Below, in pieces: positions 17,805-26,478 of a stretch of 50,643 nt of DNA. Made by a program: the position numbers and the translations under genes. Below the pieces are notes generated by a model. The model ran no database searches and had not been told where the DNA came from. It saw only the letters and a program-made list of their open reading frames with translations. Origin of the DNA: Chromobacterium haemolyticum (GTDB taxonomy: Bacteria > Pseudomonadota > Gammaproteobacteria > Burkholderiales > Chromobacteriaceae); assembly GCF_002081825.1 (NCBI RefSeq), contig NZ_MUKU01000037.1, positions 1 through 50,643 on the forward strand, written 5' to 3'. How positions within the stretch are numbered: position 1 is the first letter of the stretch; each line of letters starts with the position of its first letter.

Positions 17805-18517
17805 GCCACTACCCTTCTAAAATTTGACTTGGTGGTTTGCTCGTTTTGTAGGAATTTCATAACCTTACTGACATTAACCGAACCTACACCCTTCACTTTA
17901 GCCAAAATGCCTTTATCGGGATGTCTTTCAATACTTTCCAAAACACCGGCAATCTGCACACTTGGCGTTTCTTTAGTCGAAGTACTCACCTTGATTTTAT
18001 ATTTACCTTCCGGCAACTTATGCTGCTTCGGATCGATTTCAAAATCAATTTGGCCCTTACCTTGCGAAACCGTCGGAGCAATCTTATACTCCTTGCCCTG
18101 CTCATCCACCAATACCAATTCGATTTTATCGCTACTGTCTTTTAGTTCGAATCGCCCCTTGATCTTGTCTGCAGCCACCTCAATACTGTCGGTTTCCACC
18201 ATCACCGTTCGCCCCACATGTCCAGACAGGGAAGAGAACAATGACTCCATAGTCAGACTTAGATTTACATTGGAAACATTCACCAATCCCTCGGTCAGTT
18301 CCAACTGCGTCAACTGCGCCATCTGGCTGACCATTTGCGATGAATCCATTGGATCCAATGGACTCTGGTTTTGTATTTGCGCTAGCAGCAGCTTCATGAA
18401 AGTGTCGCCTAATCCACCACCGCCGTTATTATTAGCGGGCGGCTTATCCTGCGTGGCTTTATCTTCGGGCTTATCCGCCGAAGCATAACTTCCGATTTGC
18501 GGTACCTGACTCATCAC
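17801..18517 (-). CDS. flgD: Hook-capping scaffold protein FlgD
   Basis: 238-residue hook cap needed for FlgE assembly. It has the typical N-terminal LGDTFMKLLLAQIQNQSPLD and MVSQMAQLTQLELTEGL segments and a later FlgD Ig-like/TUDOR region (LPEGKYKIKVSTSTKETPSV). The C-terminus is lysine/arginine-rich. The start overlaps the flgC stop by one base. Confidence 0.94.
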   Translation of the reverse strand: MMSQVPQIGSYASADKPEDKATQDKPPANNNGGGGLGDTFMKLLLAQIQNQSPLDPMDSSQMVSQMAQLTQLELTEGLVNVSNVNLSLTMESLFSSLSGHVGRTVMVETDSIEVAADKIKGRFELKDSSDKIELVLVDEQGKEYKIAPTVSQGKGQIDFEIDPKQHKLPEGKYKIKVSTSTKETPSVQIAGVLESIERHPDKGILAKVKGVGSVNVSKVMKFLQNEQTTKSNFRRVVA

Positions 18518-18933
18518 TATTGCCCCATTTTCAGCAGCGCTTGCTGCATGATATTACTCCGCGTCAGCAATTCCACATTGCTGGCGAAAGCGCGCGATGC
18601 GGATAGCATGTCCGTCATTTCCTCGACCATATCGACATTCGAATAAAAGACATTGCCGCTCTCATCCGCCATCGGATGCCCCGGCTGATAGACTTGGCGC
18701 AGCGGTTGCGGGCTTTCCACCACATCCAAAACCTGTACCCCCACCGCGCCATCGGCCACCTTGCCGCCTTGCAGCAGCATCGAGGCAAACACTGGCTTGC
18801 GCGCGCGGTACGCCTCGCCCTCACCCTCGGTTGCCACCTCGGCATTTGCCATATTGCTGGCAATCGCATTCATCCTCACGGTCTGCGCCGTCATCGCTGA
18901 TCCAGCAATCTGCGCAATATCGCGAAAACTCAT
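18517..18933 (-). CDS. flgC: Proximal rod protein FlgC
   Basis: 138-residue rod protein with MTAQTVRMNAIASNMANAEV and the C-terminal VDMVEEMTDMLSASRAFASN. ATG 18933 is preferred over ATG 18951: it has GGGGAGG about eight bases upstream, leaves a 4-base gap to flgB instead of an overlap, and gives the usual N-terminus. Confidence 0.94.
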   Translation of the reverse strand: MSFRDIAQIAGSAMTAQTVRMNAIASNMANAEVATEGEGEAYRARKPVFASMLLQGGKVADGAVGVQVLDVVESPQPLRQVYQPGHPMADESGNVFYSNVDMVEEMTDMLSASRAFASNVELLTRSNIMQQALLKMGQ

Positions 18934-18937
18934 CTCC

Positions 18938-19306
18938 TTACGCCTCCCCACGAATTGCGTGCATCAATCCGCTGACTTTTAAGTTAATAAAGGACAGGCT
19001 GGTTTGAAAATCATTGGCGGTTTGCGAGAATGCCGCCTGTTCAACACCAAGCTCAACCGTATTGCCATCTTTTGATGGCAGGTTTGGTCGTCGATAGCCT
19101 CGCGCAACCCCAGCATCCAGTCCGCTACTCAAGCCCGCCGCCCCGTGCCGGGCGGAAGCCATCGCCTCCTTGAAATCCAGATCCACCGCCTGATAACCCG
19201 GCGTGTTTTGATTCGCCAGATTGGAAGCAATCAACTTCGTACGCTCCGCATGCAGCTGCAGCGCCATTGAATGCACTCCTAGCACACCTCCCAGATCAAA
19301 TGCCAC
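18938..19306 (-). CDS. flgB: Proximal rod protein FlgB
   Basis: About 122-residue rod protein. The family core is ALQLHAERTKLIASNLANQN followed by TPGYQAVDLDFKEA. No ATG fits; GTG 19306 lies four bases after a perfect AGGAGG and gives 13-14 residues before the core, as in other FlgB proteins. An upstream ATG (19396) would add about 30 unrelated residues and run into the flgA leader. It is the first gene of the flgBCDEFGHIJ run and divergent from flgA. Confidence 0.9.
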   Translation of the reverse strand: MAFDLGGVLGVHSMALQLHAERTKLIASNLANQNTPGYQAVDLDFKEAMASARHGAAGLSSGLDAGVARGYRRPNLPSKDGNTVELGVEQAAFSQTANDFQTSLSFINLKVSGLMHAIRGEA

Positions 19307-19420
19307 AACGCCTCCTAACACTTGCTTCGAATCGCCAACCTGTTGCATTCTGTCAGAAAAATTTTCTTTTCCACTCAGCAAGATACGTCGTTTCATCGAA
19401 ATTCACGAAAGATTCACACC

Positions 19421-20125
19421 ATGTCACCCCTCTTTAATACCGCCAGATTATTAAAACTCTCACTCATGCTTTCATTCAGCATGCCCTTGCACGCCAAGCC
19501 CTCAGCCCAGGAACAGATAACTAAGGCGGTGCAAGCGCACTTTGCCCAAATCGGCTTGAGCCATGGCGTGAGAAACCTCCGGGTGGAGTTGCAGATCCCC
19601 ACACCCGAAGCAATATGCGGCAAGCCCTATATTGTCCGTATCAACCCACAAAGAAACTTAGGCAAAGTGGCCTTCCACGCACAATGCGTGGATAAACCGA
19701 CTGCTACTTTTTCCATGCAAAGCCGTATCAAGATTTATGCACCCATCCCCACTGCCAAACATGATCTTGCATCAGGAAAGCCCATCCAGGCGCAAGACTT
19801 GATCTTGGCTGAACAGCAATTAACATCGTGGAATAAGCTGGTATTAACACCGGAACACGCACTAGATAAAAGTCTCAGGCGCAGAGTAAGAGCGGGACAG
19901 CCCATTCTGCAAAAAAGCCTGCGTTCCACTATTTTGGTAAAACGCGGCCAAAGTGTGCAGATCAAGGCGAGCATGGGGGGAATAATGATTAGCGCGCCAG
20001 CGGTGGCGATCACAGCTGGCGCGCTAGGTGATATGATTACAATCAAGAACAGCACGACAGGAAAAACCCTCAGCGCCCACGTCACAGCCGCCGGCGAAGT
20101 TACACCGCTGGCGGCTACCGAATAA
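19421..20125 (+). CDS. flgA: P-ring assembly chaperone FlgA
   Basis: 234-residue periplasmic chaperone for FlgI. ATG 19421 gives a clean signal peptide (MSPLFNTARLLKLSLMLSFS, likely cut after LHA), so the longer frame from 19322 is not used. The C-terminal SAF-type domain has AGQPILQKSLRSTILVKRGQ and a final GKTLSAHVTAAGEV. The only plus-strand gene in the flg block; it overlaps the convergent muramidase gene by 11 bases at its 3' end. Confidence 0.92.
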   Translation: MSPLFNTARLLKLSLMLSFSMPLHAKPSAQEQITKAVQAHFAQIGLSHGVRNLRVELQIPTPEAICGKPYIVRINPQRNLGKVAFHAQCVDKPTATFSMQSRIKIYAPIPTAKHDLASGKPIQAQDLILAEQQLTSWNKLVLTPEHALDKSLRRRVRAGQPILQKSLRSTILVKRGQSVQIKASMGGIMISAPAVAITAGALGDMITIKNSTTGKTLSAHVTAAGEVTPLAATE

Positions 20126-20864
20126 GTTGATTCGTCCTTCCCTGCTTGATCGCCGCAATTTCCGCGGCGACTTCTGATATTTTAGCGGCATAGCCGGGGT
20201 CGGTCGCATAGCCGGCCTTAGCCAGCTCAGCGCCAAAGCGCTGCGCATCGCTACCACTACCCAACACATTTTGATAACGAGCCTGGCTGCTAAGCAAATT
20301 GGCATAATCGTCAAAAGACTGCTGATAACTGCCGTAAACCCGAAACGTATCCTCTAAACCCACCAACTGACCCGCCAGATACTCCTTGGTCATGGTGCCG
20401 GCTTTCTTCCCGCTCCAATTCAAACTTGCTTTTATTCCGAACAAGTTGTAACCATTGCTACCATTTTCCGCAGTGATAGGCTTATTGCCCCAAGCGGACT
20501 CCAGCGCGGCATGCGCCAGGATCAGGTCTTCCGACACCCCGATCTTGGCCGCCGCCTGCCTGGCCAAAGGCAGCATGCCGGCAATAAAGTCACGCTTATC
20601 CGCAAAATTGGCCTTGGTGTCATCCCTTGATTTCTGCGCGGGCAACCTAAGCGCTTCCCTTTGATAAAGCGCCGCCCGCAGCGGCGTTTGATCAAAACCT
20701 TTGGCAATGGATTGAACAATATCGTTCTGGACGCGCTGCATTTCCTGGGTGAATGAGGTCGCGCCATTCAGTGGTCGCTGCCCTTGGGAAAAGGCCGGCA
20801 TAGGATCATAACGAACCCGATGGATCGCCGTCATCTCTTCAAGCATAGGTATGACGTTCGCCAT
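20115..20864 (-). CDS. Stand-alone flagellar peptidoglycan hydrolase (FlgJ C-terminal type)
   Basis: 249-residue protein matching the glucosaminidase half of dual-domain FlgJ. Residues 85-245 include ILAHAALESAWGNKPI, with the expected catalytic Glu at 122, then NLFGIKA and VYGSYQQSFDDYANLL. The first 80 residues are helical and not the FlgJ rod domain. There is no Sec signal, so it is probably exported by the flagellar apparatus, as FlgJ is. It should open the cell wall for the rod; the rod-only FlgJ at 12669-12968 is its likely partner. It is the last gene of the long fliE run, overlapping flgN by 26 bases and convergent with flgA. ATG 20846 is a possible alternative start. Confidence 0.88.
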   Translation of the reverse strand: MANVIPMLEEMTAIHRVRYDPMPAFSQGQRPLNGATSFTQEMQRVQNDIVQSIAKGFDQTPLRAALYQREALRLPAQKSRDDTKANFADKRDFIAGMLPLARQAAAKIGVSEDLILAHAALESAWGNKPITAENGSNGYNLFGIKASLNWSGKKAGTMTKEYLAGQLVGLEDTFRVYGSYQQSFDDYANLLSSQARYQNVLGSGSDAQRFGAELAKAGYATDPGYAAKISEVAAEIAAIKQGRTNQLIR

Positions 20865-21255
20865 TTAACAGATCCTGCAGCAAATCGTGCTGTTCACTAG
20901 ATATTACAGCATTACGCTGACTTAGAAATTTGCACCGCTCCGCCTTTTCTTTCAGCATTACGCAACGTTGGTTTAACGCCTCCTTGACCCGTCCATTCAA
21001 GCTGGCGATATATTGTGTCAAACTCATATTTTCACGTGAACCGGATAAGGCACGAATCAAGACCTGCCGCTTTTCTTGCTGCTTATGCAATAATTCCGAC
21101 AATGCCACCATCTGCAGGCCGGACTCCTCCAGCATTTTGGCATCATGGTGCTGCATGGCAGACAGCTGCTGCTCCAACAATGCTTGAAATGCGTCATAAT
21201 GATTCAAGTCTTTGTCCAGACTTTCAATCATCACCTTCAACAGGTCTTTGCGCAT
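20839..21255 (-). CDS. flgN: Export chaperone FlgN
   Basis: About 138-residue helical chaperone for FlgK/FlgL. It is highly charged and Gln/Leu-rich with coiled-coil character (ESLDKDLNHYDAFQALLEQQ, then LHKQQEKRQVLIRAL). Identification rests on size, composition and its place directly after flgM. ATG 21255 is preferred, with GGGAG about 9-10 bases upstream; 21261 and 21279 are alternatives. It overlaps flgM and the muramidase gene. Confidence 0.82.
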   Translation of the reverse strand: MRKDLLKVMIESLDKDLNHYDAFQALLEQQLSAMQHHDAKMLEESGLQMVALSELLHKQQEKRQVLIRALSGSRENMSLTQYIASLNGRVKEALNQRCVMLKEKAERCKFLSQRNAVISSEQHDLLQDLLNGERHTYA

Positions 21256-21532
21256 TACCATTTTCTCCCTGCACGCCATGAAACTGCTGTATCATCCTTG
21301 CCAATTTTTCCGAATCAAATGGCAAGGAGCCATTTTTCAACGCCATTTTCAACGCTCTTACTTTCTCTTCATCATAGTCCGACGCCTCGCTCAATAAAGC
21401 TTCTCGGATGCTCGCAATGGCACACGGACCCGCTTCCATGTTTGTTTTGCTCGACGCGCTAGCTATTGTTTTTTTGTTTTTCCTTATATCCTTCACCGCA
21501 TTCAAAAGCTGCGTGCGTTTAATCGACACCAT
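21224..21532 (-). CDS. flgM: Anti-sigma-28 factor FlgM
   Basis: 102-residue regulator that holds the flagellar sigma factor until the hook is finished and it is exported. The C-terminal SEASDYDEEKVRALKMALKN and LARMIQQF match the sigma-28-binding helices of FlgM. The N-terminus is basic and disordered. It lies 13 bases after the lafS stop, next to its target. Confidence 0.88.
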   Translation of the reverse strand: MVSIKRTQLLNAVKDIRKNKKTIASASSKTNMEAGPCAIASIREALLSEASDYDEEKVRALKMALKNGSLPFDSEKLARMIQQFHGVQGENGNAQRPVEGDD

Positions 21533-21545
21533 TTTCCAAACCCCT

Positions 21546-22238
21546 CTACTCTTCCAGAGTCAGCGTGTTACGCATCTTCGCTAATGCCGCCCGATGAATT
21601 TGGCTCACTCTAGCCTCCTTAACTTCTAAAATGGCAGATATCTCCTTAAGCCCCATGTCAAACTCATAGTAAAGCTGAATCACTCGCTGCTCGCGCTCAT
21701 CCAGCCCTCCCAAGGCCTGCGCCAGGCTTCTGCGCTGCACCACCAAGCGTTCCGGACTCGCATTATCGACCAGCGCATCCGCATGCAAGCTTTCGTCAAA
21801 ACAAGCAAAGGCCTCCGCCTGATTCGCCAGTATCAGTTCATGATAGTCTTCCAGGCTTAAATCCAGCGCCATGCACATCTCTTCATCACTGGCCTCCCTG
21901 CCCAGTTGACGCCTCAGCTCCCGCTCCATATCGCGCGCGCGGTGAGCCTGCTGCCGCAGCGAACGTCTCCGCCAATCCTGCCGCCGCAACTCGTCCAGGA
22001 TCCCTCCTCTCACCCGTACCGCGGCATACGCACCAAACTGTTGATCCGGCGCTCCATACCGCCTGTACGCATCCAGCAAGGCGATTAAGCCGGTTTGCTC
22101 CATATCCTCGCGGCTCATGCCCTCGCCGGTCCTGGAAAACAGCTGGCTGGCTATCCTTTTCACTAAGCTCACATAGTCTTTCAATACTTCCCACTCGGCA
22201 TTGGAATCCCACTCCGGCTCACGATATACCGCTTCCAT
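21546..22238 (-). CDS. lafS: Flagellar sigma factor sigma-28 (FliA/LafS)
   Basis: 230-residue RNA polymerase sigma factor for late flagellar genes. Region 2 is seen in LIALLDAYRRYGAPDQQFGA and YAAVRVRGGILDELRRQDW, region 3 follows, and region 4 carries LDEREQRVIQLYYEFDMGLK and EISAILEVKEARVSQIHRAA. Its place after the lafF-type fliL gene matches the lafBCDEFS order of Vibrio lateral systems. Likely targets here are lafA and flgK. Confidence 0.94.
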   Translation of the reverse strand: MEAVYREPEWDSNAEWEVLKDYVSLVKRIASQLFSRTGEGMSREDMEQTGLIALLDAYRRYGAPDQQFGAYAAVRVRGGILDELRRQDWRRRSLRQQAHRARDMERELRRQLGREASDEEMCMALDLSLEDYHELILANQAEAFACFDESLHADALVDNASPERLVVQRRSLAQALGGLDEREQRVIQLYYEFDMGLKEISAILEVKEARVSQIHRAALAKMRNTLTLEE

Positions 22239-22243
22239 TGCGC

Positions 22244-22705
22244 CTACTCGGCTAAAAACTTGGTGATCTGTACCGAGGAAAATGGCTTGGCTTCACCTTG
22301 CTGCCGGTAGCTTTCGTTCAAAGCTCTTTCTATGATCAAGGTCAAATCCTTGATCGACTTTCTTTTGACCTCCTCCAGGGTAAACAGGGACAGCGCCTGC
22401 ACCACCACGCTCTGTACATTGGGGGATTGATCCTTCACCACGGCCTCCTGCTTGGCCGGCGCTTTCAATACCAAATTCAACAAAGCGTAATTAAAGTTTT
22501 CGCTTGTATTTTCAGACTGCTTTAACATCACAATGATTTGATTAATTGGCACATAACGACTATTGCTTGTTGCCAACGCCCCTTGGTTGGCGCCATCCAC
22601 CTGCCAGGGAAGCTTGCCAAACGCCCATAAGGTCGTCGCCGACACCACCACCACCACGATAGCGGTAATGCCCGCCACCAAACTGACAACCATTCCTTTA
22701 TTCAT
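22244..22705 (-). CDS. lafF: Stator-associated protein FliL/LafF
   Basis: 153-residue inner-membrane protein with one N-terminal helix (MVVSLVAGITAIVVVVVSAT) and a periplasmic FliL domain ending SYRQQGEAKPFSSVQITKFL. It assists stator function. The gap to lafS is only 5 bases. Order and size match lafF of lateral clusters. Confidence 0.88.
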   Translation of the reverse strand: MNKGMVVSLVAGITAIVVVVVSATTLWAFGKLPWQVDGANQGALATSNSRYVPINQIIVMLKQSENTSENFNYALLNLVLKAPAKQEAVVKDQSPNVQSVVVQALSLFTLEEVKRKSIKDLTLIIERALNESYRQQGEAKPFSSVQITKFLAE

Positions 22706-22727
22706 TTCATCACCATAAGGGTTTTAA

Positions 22728-23747
22728 TCATACCCGCAGATCTTTGTTCAACTCGGACGCAAATGCATCGACCTCTTCCGCGCTGGCTTCCCGCAAACTA
22801 TGGGAGGGTTGTTTCTGCTGCGCCTGCTTGTGTTTATTACCGGAACCCGGCTCCCCCCAGTTGGCTTGCGCATTCGCATGGCGCACAATCACCTGAGCCT
22901 CGCCGCTTTGCCGCTGCGACAATTCCTCTCGCATAGTGTCGACCAAGGTATTCAACTGCTTGAACACCTCATCATGGCTGGCGATTAAATGCACTTGCAT
23001 TGCGCCTGGGTTGTCCTTGATCACGATTTGCAAGGTGCCCATATGCGGCGGATCCAAACGGATCACCGCATGGCGAACCCCATCATGCAGCTGCATCTGC
23101 AACTGCTCGCCAATGACTTTCTGTAAATTATTCATCCATGATGGCGGCCGCTTCAGTGCATGGCTCTGTGCCGCGCCGGCCTGTCCGCTTTCAAGCACCT
23201 GCAGTGGTAGCGAGTGATCCACGCCGCCGGGATTGAGCCCCTGCGCCAATTGACCGTGATTGATCATTTGGGCGGACTGCTGACTCGCGCCATCGCGCAG
23301 TTCAGCCGCCTTGCCCTGCGCCGCCACTTTGGCCAGCAGATCGGGACTCATGGCGCTTAGTGTTGCGGATGACTCAAGCTTCGGCAGATTGGCGAGCACG
23401 CGGCTCAACTCCGCGGCTGGCATGCGAGCCTCGACAGACGGCTCGCCGACACGCAGTGAGGCAAGCAGCGCCCCCGCACGCGCTTTATCACCGCCAAGAC
23501 GCGGCTCGGACTCGCCAACTCCTTCGCCCTCGCCCGGCGCCTCATCTGGCTGGGCGTTTTGATCGGCATCGGCGCGGCCTTGCCCTAGTTCAAAGTGAAG
23601 CAAGGCTAGAAACGAACCTGCCGTATTCAGCGCCGGGTCCTCGCTCAGCAGCGGATGGAGTTGGACGCCATCGGTCTCGGAGCCATCCGGCAGCGCCTTG
23701 TCGCGGCGCGGCAAACCGTTCATGGAATTGATCATGGAAGTCACCAA
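22728..23747 (-). CDS. lafE: Hook-length control protein FliK/LafE
   Basis: 339-residue molecular ruler and export-specificity switch. The N-terminal two thirds are low-complexity (Asp, Glu, Gly, Pro, Gln-rich). The C-terminal domain has the FliK signature RLDPPHMGTLQIVIKDNPGA and QVHLIASHDEVFKQLNTLVD. It ends in a Lys/Gln/Ser-rich tail. It starts inside the end of lafD. Several N-terminal Met codons make the exact start uncertain. Confidence 0.9.
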   Translation of the reverse strand: MVTSMINSMNGLPRRDKALPDGSETDGVQLHPLLSEDPALNTAGSFLALLHFELGQGRADADQNAQPDEAPGEGEGVGESEPRLGGDKARAGALLASLRVGEPSVEARMPAAELSRVLANLPKLESSATLSAMSPDLLAKVAAQGKAAELRDGASQQSAQMINHGQLAQGLNPGGVDHSLPLQVLESGQAGAAQSHALKRPPSWMNNLQKVIGEQLQMQLHDGVRHAVIRLDPPHMGTLQIVIKDNPGAMQVHLIASHDEVFKQLNTLVDTMREELSQRQSGEAQVIVRHANAQANWGEPGSGNKHKQAQQKQPSHSLREASAEEVDAFASELNKDLRV

Positions 23748-24052
23748 GTTTGCGCCTCGCCATATGCCAGCACCCCGGCTTTATTGCCGGTCGCCACCTG
23801 CAAGGCGCTCTCCAGCTGCTGCACTGCTGCCGCCAAGACCGGCAAGCCGCGCTGGGTAACGCGATGCACTTGCTGCAGCACGCGCAGCTCGGCAACACTG
23901 AATTGCATTCTCTGACTCCGCCCGGCAATCCAGCCCTCCAACTCCTCGGCTATCGTCGCCACCAGCTCCCAATCTTCATTCTGAAGCGCCTGCACCAAGC
24001 GTTTCGGCATCGTGGACAGAGGCGTGCGCTCACCGGTTTTCATCGAATGCAT
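23741..24052 (-). CDS. lafD: LafD (FliT-like export chaperone)
   Basis: 103-residue helical protein (ALQNEDWELVATIAEELEGW, then LPVLAAAVQQLESALQVATG). Size and the position between fliS and fliK match lafD of lateral clusters, thought to be the FliT counterpart chaperoning FliD. It overlaps fliS by 23 bases and fliK by 7. Identity rests on context more than sequence. Confidence 0.72.
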   Translation of the reverse strand: MHSMKTGERTPLSTMPKRLVQALQNEDWELVATIAEELEGWIAGRSQRMQFSVAELRVLQQVHRVTQRGLPVLAAAVQQLESALQVATGNKAGVLAYGEAQTW

Positions 24053-24416
24053 TTTGCCAGCCCTCTCTGATATCCGAAGTCAGTTTAATCACCTCATCCA
24101 AGGGCTCCACCACCAAGCGCGCGCTGGCGTCATTCAACTTCCACGCGCAGTGCATATACAGCTTATCCATTTCATGCGCCAAGCTGTCTTGTCGCTCCAA
24201 GTCCAAAGACGCGGAAAGCCCATGGAGAATACGCAAGCACTTATCCACGCTCTTTTCTTTCTCGGCCAAGCGTTGATGGAGAATATGGCTTTTTACCCGA
24301 CATAGTTCCTCCAACAGGCCATCGGTCAGCAATAAAACCAGCTCCACTGGCGAAGCACCAACCAATCTCATATCGACATGAGCGCGGGTATAATTATCTA
24401 CCGCCGCATACTCCAT
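24030..24416 (-). CDS. lafC: Flagellin export chaperone FliS/LafC
   Basis: About 128-residue chaperone that keeps LafA unfolded for export. Family features: DNYTRAHVDMRLVGASPVEL, LLLTDGLLEELCRVKSHI, and helices ending LYMHCAWKLNDASARLVVEP. ATG 24416, with GAGGTAGGT just upstream, gives the usual short FliS N-terminus and is preferred to 24449. It is separated from fliD by about 225 bases that contain a repeat. Confidence 0.92.
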   Translation of the reverse strand: MEYAAVDNYTRAHVDMRLVGASPVELVLLLTDGLLEELCRVKSHILHQRLAEKEKSVDKCLRILHGLSASLDLERQDSLAHEMDKLYMHCAWKLNDASARLVVEPLDEVIKLTSDIREGWQNAFDENR

Positions 24417-24526
24417 ACCTACCTCTATTCTCATTAAATGCGAAACCACTACCAGCGCACGCCCTCTTCCGGCTTTGCCACGCTAGACTTGCACAACCCG
24501 CGCCAGTTTGACGCGGGGATGAGCGA

Positions 24527-24630
24527 CTAACAAAAGCTCCTAGCACATGAGCAAACAGGAGTTGACGCAGGGGGCCGGCGTACATTCGTAGCCCACAAAG
24601 CAACACAATCAAGCGCCGAAGTTTTGTCAG
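24527..24630. repeat. MITE-like palindromic element, arm family 4
   Basis: A 104 bp element between fliD and fliS with inverted ends CTAACAAAAGCTCC and GAAGTTTTGTCAG. The centre, read on the minus strand, includes GGGCTACGAATGTACGCC and CCCCTGCGTCAACTCCTG. It resembles the others in length class and GTAC centre but not in detailed sequence. Confidence 0.6.
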
Positions 24631-24641
24631 CTCGCTTTGGT

Positions 24642-26009
24642 TTACTTCTTTGATCCATTGCCAAACAAGCCGTCCAACACTGAGTTGCTGATCTGCATGC
24701 TCATCCAAGCATTTTGAACTTTGGCAAACTTTGCTACATTTATCTCAATGTCTCGCTCTATTGCTTCCTGCAGAGATTTAGCCGCTTCTTTTGCCTCATC
24801 GGCCGAATCTTTAGCCTGCTGGGTCATCTTATCCAGCAGCCCATCTTTTTTAATCCAGGAGGTCATTTTTGGGCTTATCTCACCCAACCAGCCGCCATCC
24901 TTATTGCCAATAATTTTTGAAATATAATCAGGATCCTCTTTCAACTTAGCGTCCAGCTTCTCCTTGTCAAACTTTATCGTCCCCTCTTTTTTATCAATAT
25001 CAAATAACGGAATACTCGTTACGCTCGCCTTCAAGTCACGAACCAATAAGCGTACTAGGCCATCACTACTGAACGGCCCGCTTTCAATACCATCTTCCTC
25101 ACTCCCCTGTCGGCACAGTTCATTCAGTTTCGTTATCGCATCATTAAACGACTTTACCAAGGCATCCAGCGCTTCCGTAGTTTTATCGCCGTCTTGCTCT
25201 ACCGTCAGCACAAACGGCGTCGCACCTTTGGCCCAATCAGAGTCTTTATCATTCACCCCTTCCGATACTTGCTTAAAGGTAACTTTGATACCTTCAATGC
25301 CATCAAAGGTATTGCTTGGCCAGGTATATTCTTGGCCGTTATATTTAAATACAGCATCCTCTCCTCCTGTCGTTACAGCACCTTCAAAAATATCTTTTAA
25401 CGCCTGACTGTTGCTGCTCACCTCCATTTTTTGACTTGCGCCCGTTTTCACGGATTGCAGAGTCACACTTACGTTTCCGTCAGGCAAAGTCACCGTGCTA
25501 GCCCTGACTAAGCTTTTATTGTCGGGATGATCATTGATAGCTTGCGCCAACGCCTTGGCGCTCACCATGCCATCACTATCCCCCAATCCATCCAGCTTGA
25601 CCGTGATTTCTTTACCATCAATTTTTATCGTTAGCGGGCCATCCTGATCGCTTAATCCATTAACAGCTTTGCTTGATATCGTATGATGGCTTGCCAACTG
25701 TTTCACATAAAATTCATGAGAGCCAGGCAAGGCCCCTGCGCCGATAGTCGCGCTACCATGTTCCGACTTGGCAAACGCTCCCTTATATTTGATCGCACTT
25801 CCCGACTCAAGAAATTTGGCAATGGACTTATCCAACCCACGAATCACTTTAGATAGTTCGTTCGCACCTTCTACACGCGCTGTGGCGGCATTTATTCTGG
25901 CCTCACTTCTATCTGTAGCCGCTAGATATTTCAAGCCAGTAACATACTCGGCATTCTTGCGTGCAAACTGTGAGTCATCAAAACGCACGCCATTTAAATT
26001 TTCAAACAT
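24642..26009 (-). CDS. lafB: Filament cap protein FliD/LafB
   Basis: 455-residue filament cap. The N-terminal FliD domain is followed by the typical ALPGSHEFYVKQLASHHTIS and a hook-IN-like stretch; the C-terminal part has DLKASVTSIPLFDIDKKEGT and IKFDKEKLDAKLKEDPDYIS, and a final helix ending VQNAWMSMQISNSVLDGLFG. The start has GGGAG eight bases upstream. Its DNA is AT-rich and Lys/Asp-rich in the exposed middle, like lafA. It follows fliJ by 31 bases. Confidence 0.93.
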   Translation of the reverse strand: MFENLNGVRFDDSQFARKNAEYVTGLKYLAATDRSEARINAATARVEGANELSKVIRGLDKSIAKFLESGSAIKYKGAFAKSEHGSATIGAGALPGSHEFYVKQLASHHTISSKAVNGLSDQDGPLTIKIDGKEITVKLDGLGDSDGMVSAKALAQAINDHPDNKSLVRASTVTLPDGNVSVTLQSVKTGASQKMEVSSNSQALKDIFEGAVTTGGEDAVFKYNGQEYTWPSNTFDGIEGIKVTFKQVSEGVNDKDSDWAKGATPFVLTVEQDGDKTTEALDALVKSFNDAITKLNELCRQGSEEDGIESGPFSSDGLVRLLVRDLKASVTSIPLFDIDKKEGTIKFDKEKLDAKLKEDPDYISKIIGNKDGGWLGEISPKMTSWIKKDGLLDKMTQQAKDSADEAKEAAKSLQEAIERDIEINVAKFAKVQNAWMSMQISNSVLDGLFGNGSKK

Positions 26010-26040
26010 AGCTATTACTCCCTTTACAGTATTTCTTACC

Positions 26041-26478
26041 CTAGCAAATCAGAGGCTGACGTAAAAAAATCTGACTTGCCAGCTCATCCTGCTGCTTCTG
26101 TTCTTTTACTTTCTGAAGATGACAATACTGCTTTTCCACTTTTTCATAGGCACCCTCCCATTTTTTTTGAACCAGTGCGGACTGCCACAGCTGCTCCCGG
26201 CCTGCCTGCATCTTCGCCTCGTGTACGGACAGCTCCCACTGATGTAGCTTGACCATCTCCAGCACCTGCCGCCGATAGTCCGCGCGATTCATTTCCAGTG
26301 CGCAACTGGCGCCGCTAACTCTCATGCTGTCAAACATATGCTGTAGCGACTGGATGTTTTTTAGATAGGCGTCGCGCTGCTGATTCAATAGCGCCAGATC
26401 CTTTTCCAGCTTTTCCACTCTCACCCGCTGAATGGCCTTTAAACAACTCAAATTTTTCAGCCGATTCTCCACGCTCAT
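26041..26478 (-). CDS. fliJ: Flagellar export chaperone FliJ
   Basis: 145-residue coiled-coil protein of the export ATPase complex, with long helices rich in Lys, Glu and Gln (CLKAIQRVRVEKLEKDLALL, HEAKMQAGREQLWQSALVQK). It starts four bases inside the end of fliI. Sequence is weakly conserved in this family; position is decisive. Confidence 0.88.
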   Translation of the reverse strand: MSVENRLKNLSCLKAIQRVRVEKLEKDLALLNQQRDAYLKNIQSLQHMFDSMRVSGASCALEMNRADYRRQVLEMVKLHQWELSVHEAKMQAGREQLWQSALVQKKWEGAYEKVEKQYCHLQKVKEQKQQDELASQIFLRQPLIC

